From assembly GCA_018830105.1 (NCBI GenBank), contig JAHJTC010000004.1:710126-774125 (forward strand): 64,000 nucleotides of DNA, read 5' to 3'. The notes beneath the pieces are model-generated. The model made no database searches and had not been told where the DNA came from. It saw nothing but the letters and a program-made list of their open reading frames with translations. Source of the DNA: Bacteroidota bacterium (GTDB lineage: Bacteria > Bacteroidota > Bacteroidia > Bacteroidales > F082). Shown piece after piece: positions 63,869-64,000 of the stretch; position 1 is the first letter of the stretch; every line of letters starts with the position of its first letter. Position numbers and translations under genes: made by a program.

Positions 63869-64000
63869 CACTCCCCAACGCATAAATTAAGCAGAAGGGA
63901 AACGTTCACAGACAGGCGAAGAGCAAATGGTAACAGGTTAATAGGAGTCAGGCAGAGGAGATATAAACGAGTAACCTACAATCATTTACAAAACGCCAAA

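Overview
The window is a gene-dense chromosomal segment of a Bacteroidota bacterium, probably of the Bacteroidales/Marinilabiliales type. This rests on the recurrent Bacteroidota -7 promoter element TAnnTTTG in front of many genes, the fused FeoA-FeoB iron transporter, DUF3078 and DUF5063 proteins, and two cargo proteins with C-terminal type IX secretion sorting domains. I see no insertion sequence, prophage, CRISPR array, tRNA or rRNA gene.

Layout. 1-2.5 kb: end of an S9 peptidase, a GluR0-like ligand-gated potassium channel and a DUF3078 protein, the latter two fired from back-to-back promoters. 2.6-7.9 kb: sugar-nucleotide genes (ugd, UDP-glucuronate decarboxylase, rmlD, a degenerate GxxExxY protein, phosphoglucomutase). 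8-12.9 kb: FemAB-like transferase, a 6S-like RNA candidate, a POTRA/beta-barrel protein, a GreA-C-like protein and DUF5063. 13-24.7 kb: feoAB, an Hpt protein, a TPR lipoprotein, bcp-recA, nth, a small ORF with an ECF sigma factor, uvrA and a His-Asp-rich propeller lipoprotein. 25-34.9 kb: YbaK-like deacylase, arcA-cyclase-HD operon, GT22-like enzyme, ligA and an ABC exporter. 35-42.3 kb: SRPBCC/GyrI protein, outer-membrane protein, MalY-type lyase, and a compact four-gene operon (ArnC-like GT2, WecD-like acetyltransferase, WecE-like aminotransferase, ArnT-like GT-C). 42.4-48 kb: phosphate transporter, a sigma/anti-sigma/Spy-like module, a lipoprotein and purKE. 48-53.6 kb: DUF362 and choice-of-anchor proteins with sorting tails, and argS. 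53.8-61.5 kb: a cyclic-2,3-diphosphoglycerate-synthetase-like GTPase, then carAB and pyrBI. 61.6-64 kb: AlbA-type protein, small outer-membrane protein, yaaA, and a strong promoter running off the edge.

The most striking signal is regulatory. carA and pyrB are each preceded by a promoter, a short leader ORF, a U-rich stretch and an intrinsic terminator with the same stem-loop (GACGGC-ATTA-GCCGTC plus at least eight T). In both, the leader ORF reads through the terminator in the same frame, encoding the shared string TALAVFF. This is the architecture of Escherichia coli pyrBI attenuation, where UTP-dependent polymerase pausing and a closely following ribosome decide read-through. Finding it twice in one Bacteroidota pyrimidine cluster suggests coordinated UTP-sensitive control of carbamoyl-phosphate synthetase and aspartate transcarbamoylase. 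In the carA copy the leader stop codon overlaps the carA start codon.

Other systems of note are the four-gene operon that looks like a route for building a 4-amino(acetamido)-4,6-dideoxy sugar, attaching it to a polyprenyl phosphate and transferring it in the periplasm; the arginine deiminase-cyclase-HD operon; and the 6S-like RNA.
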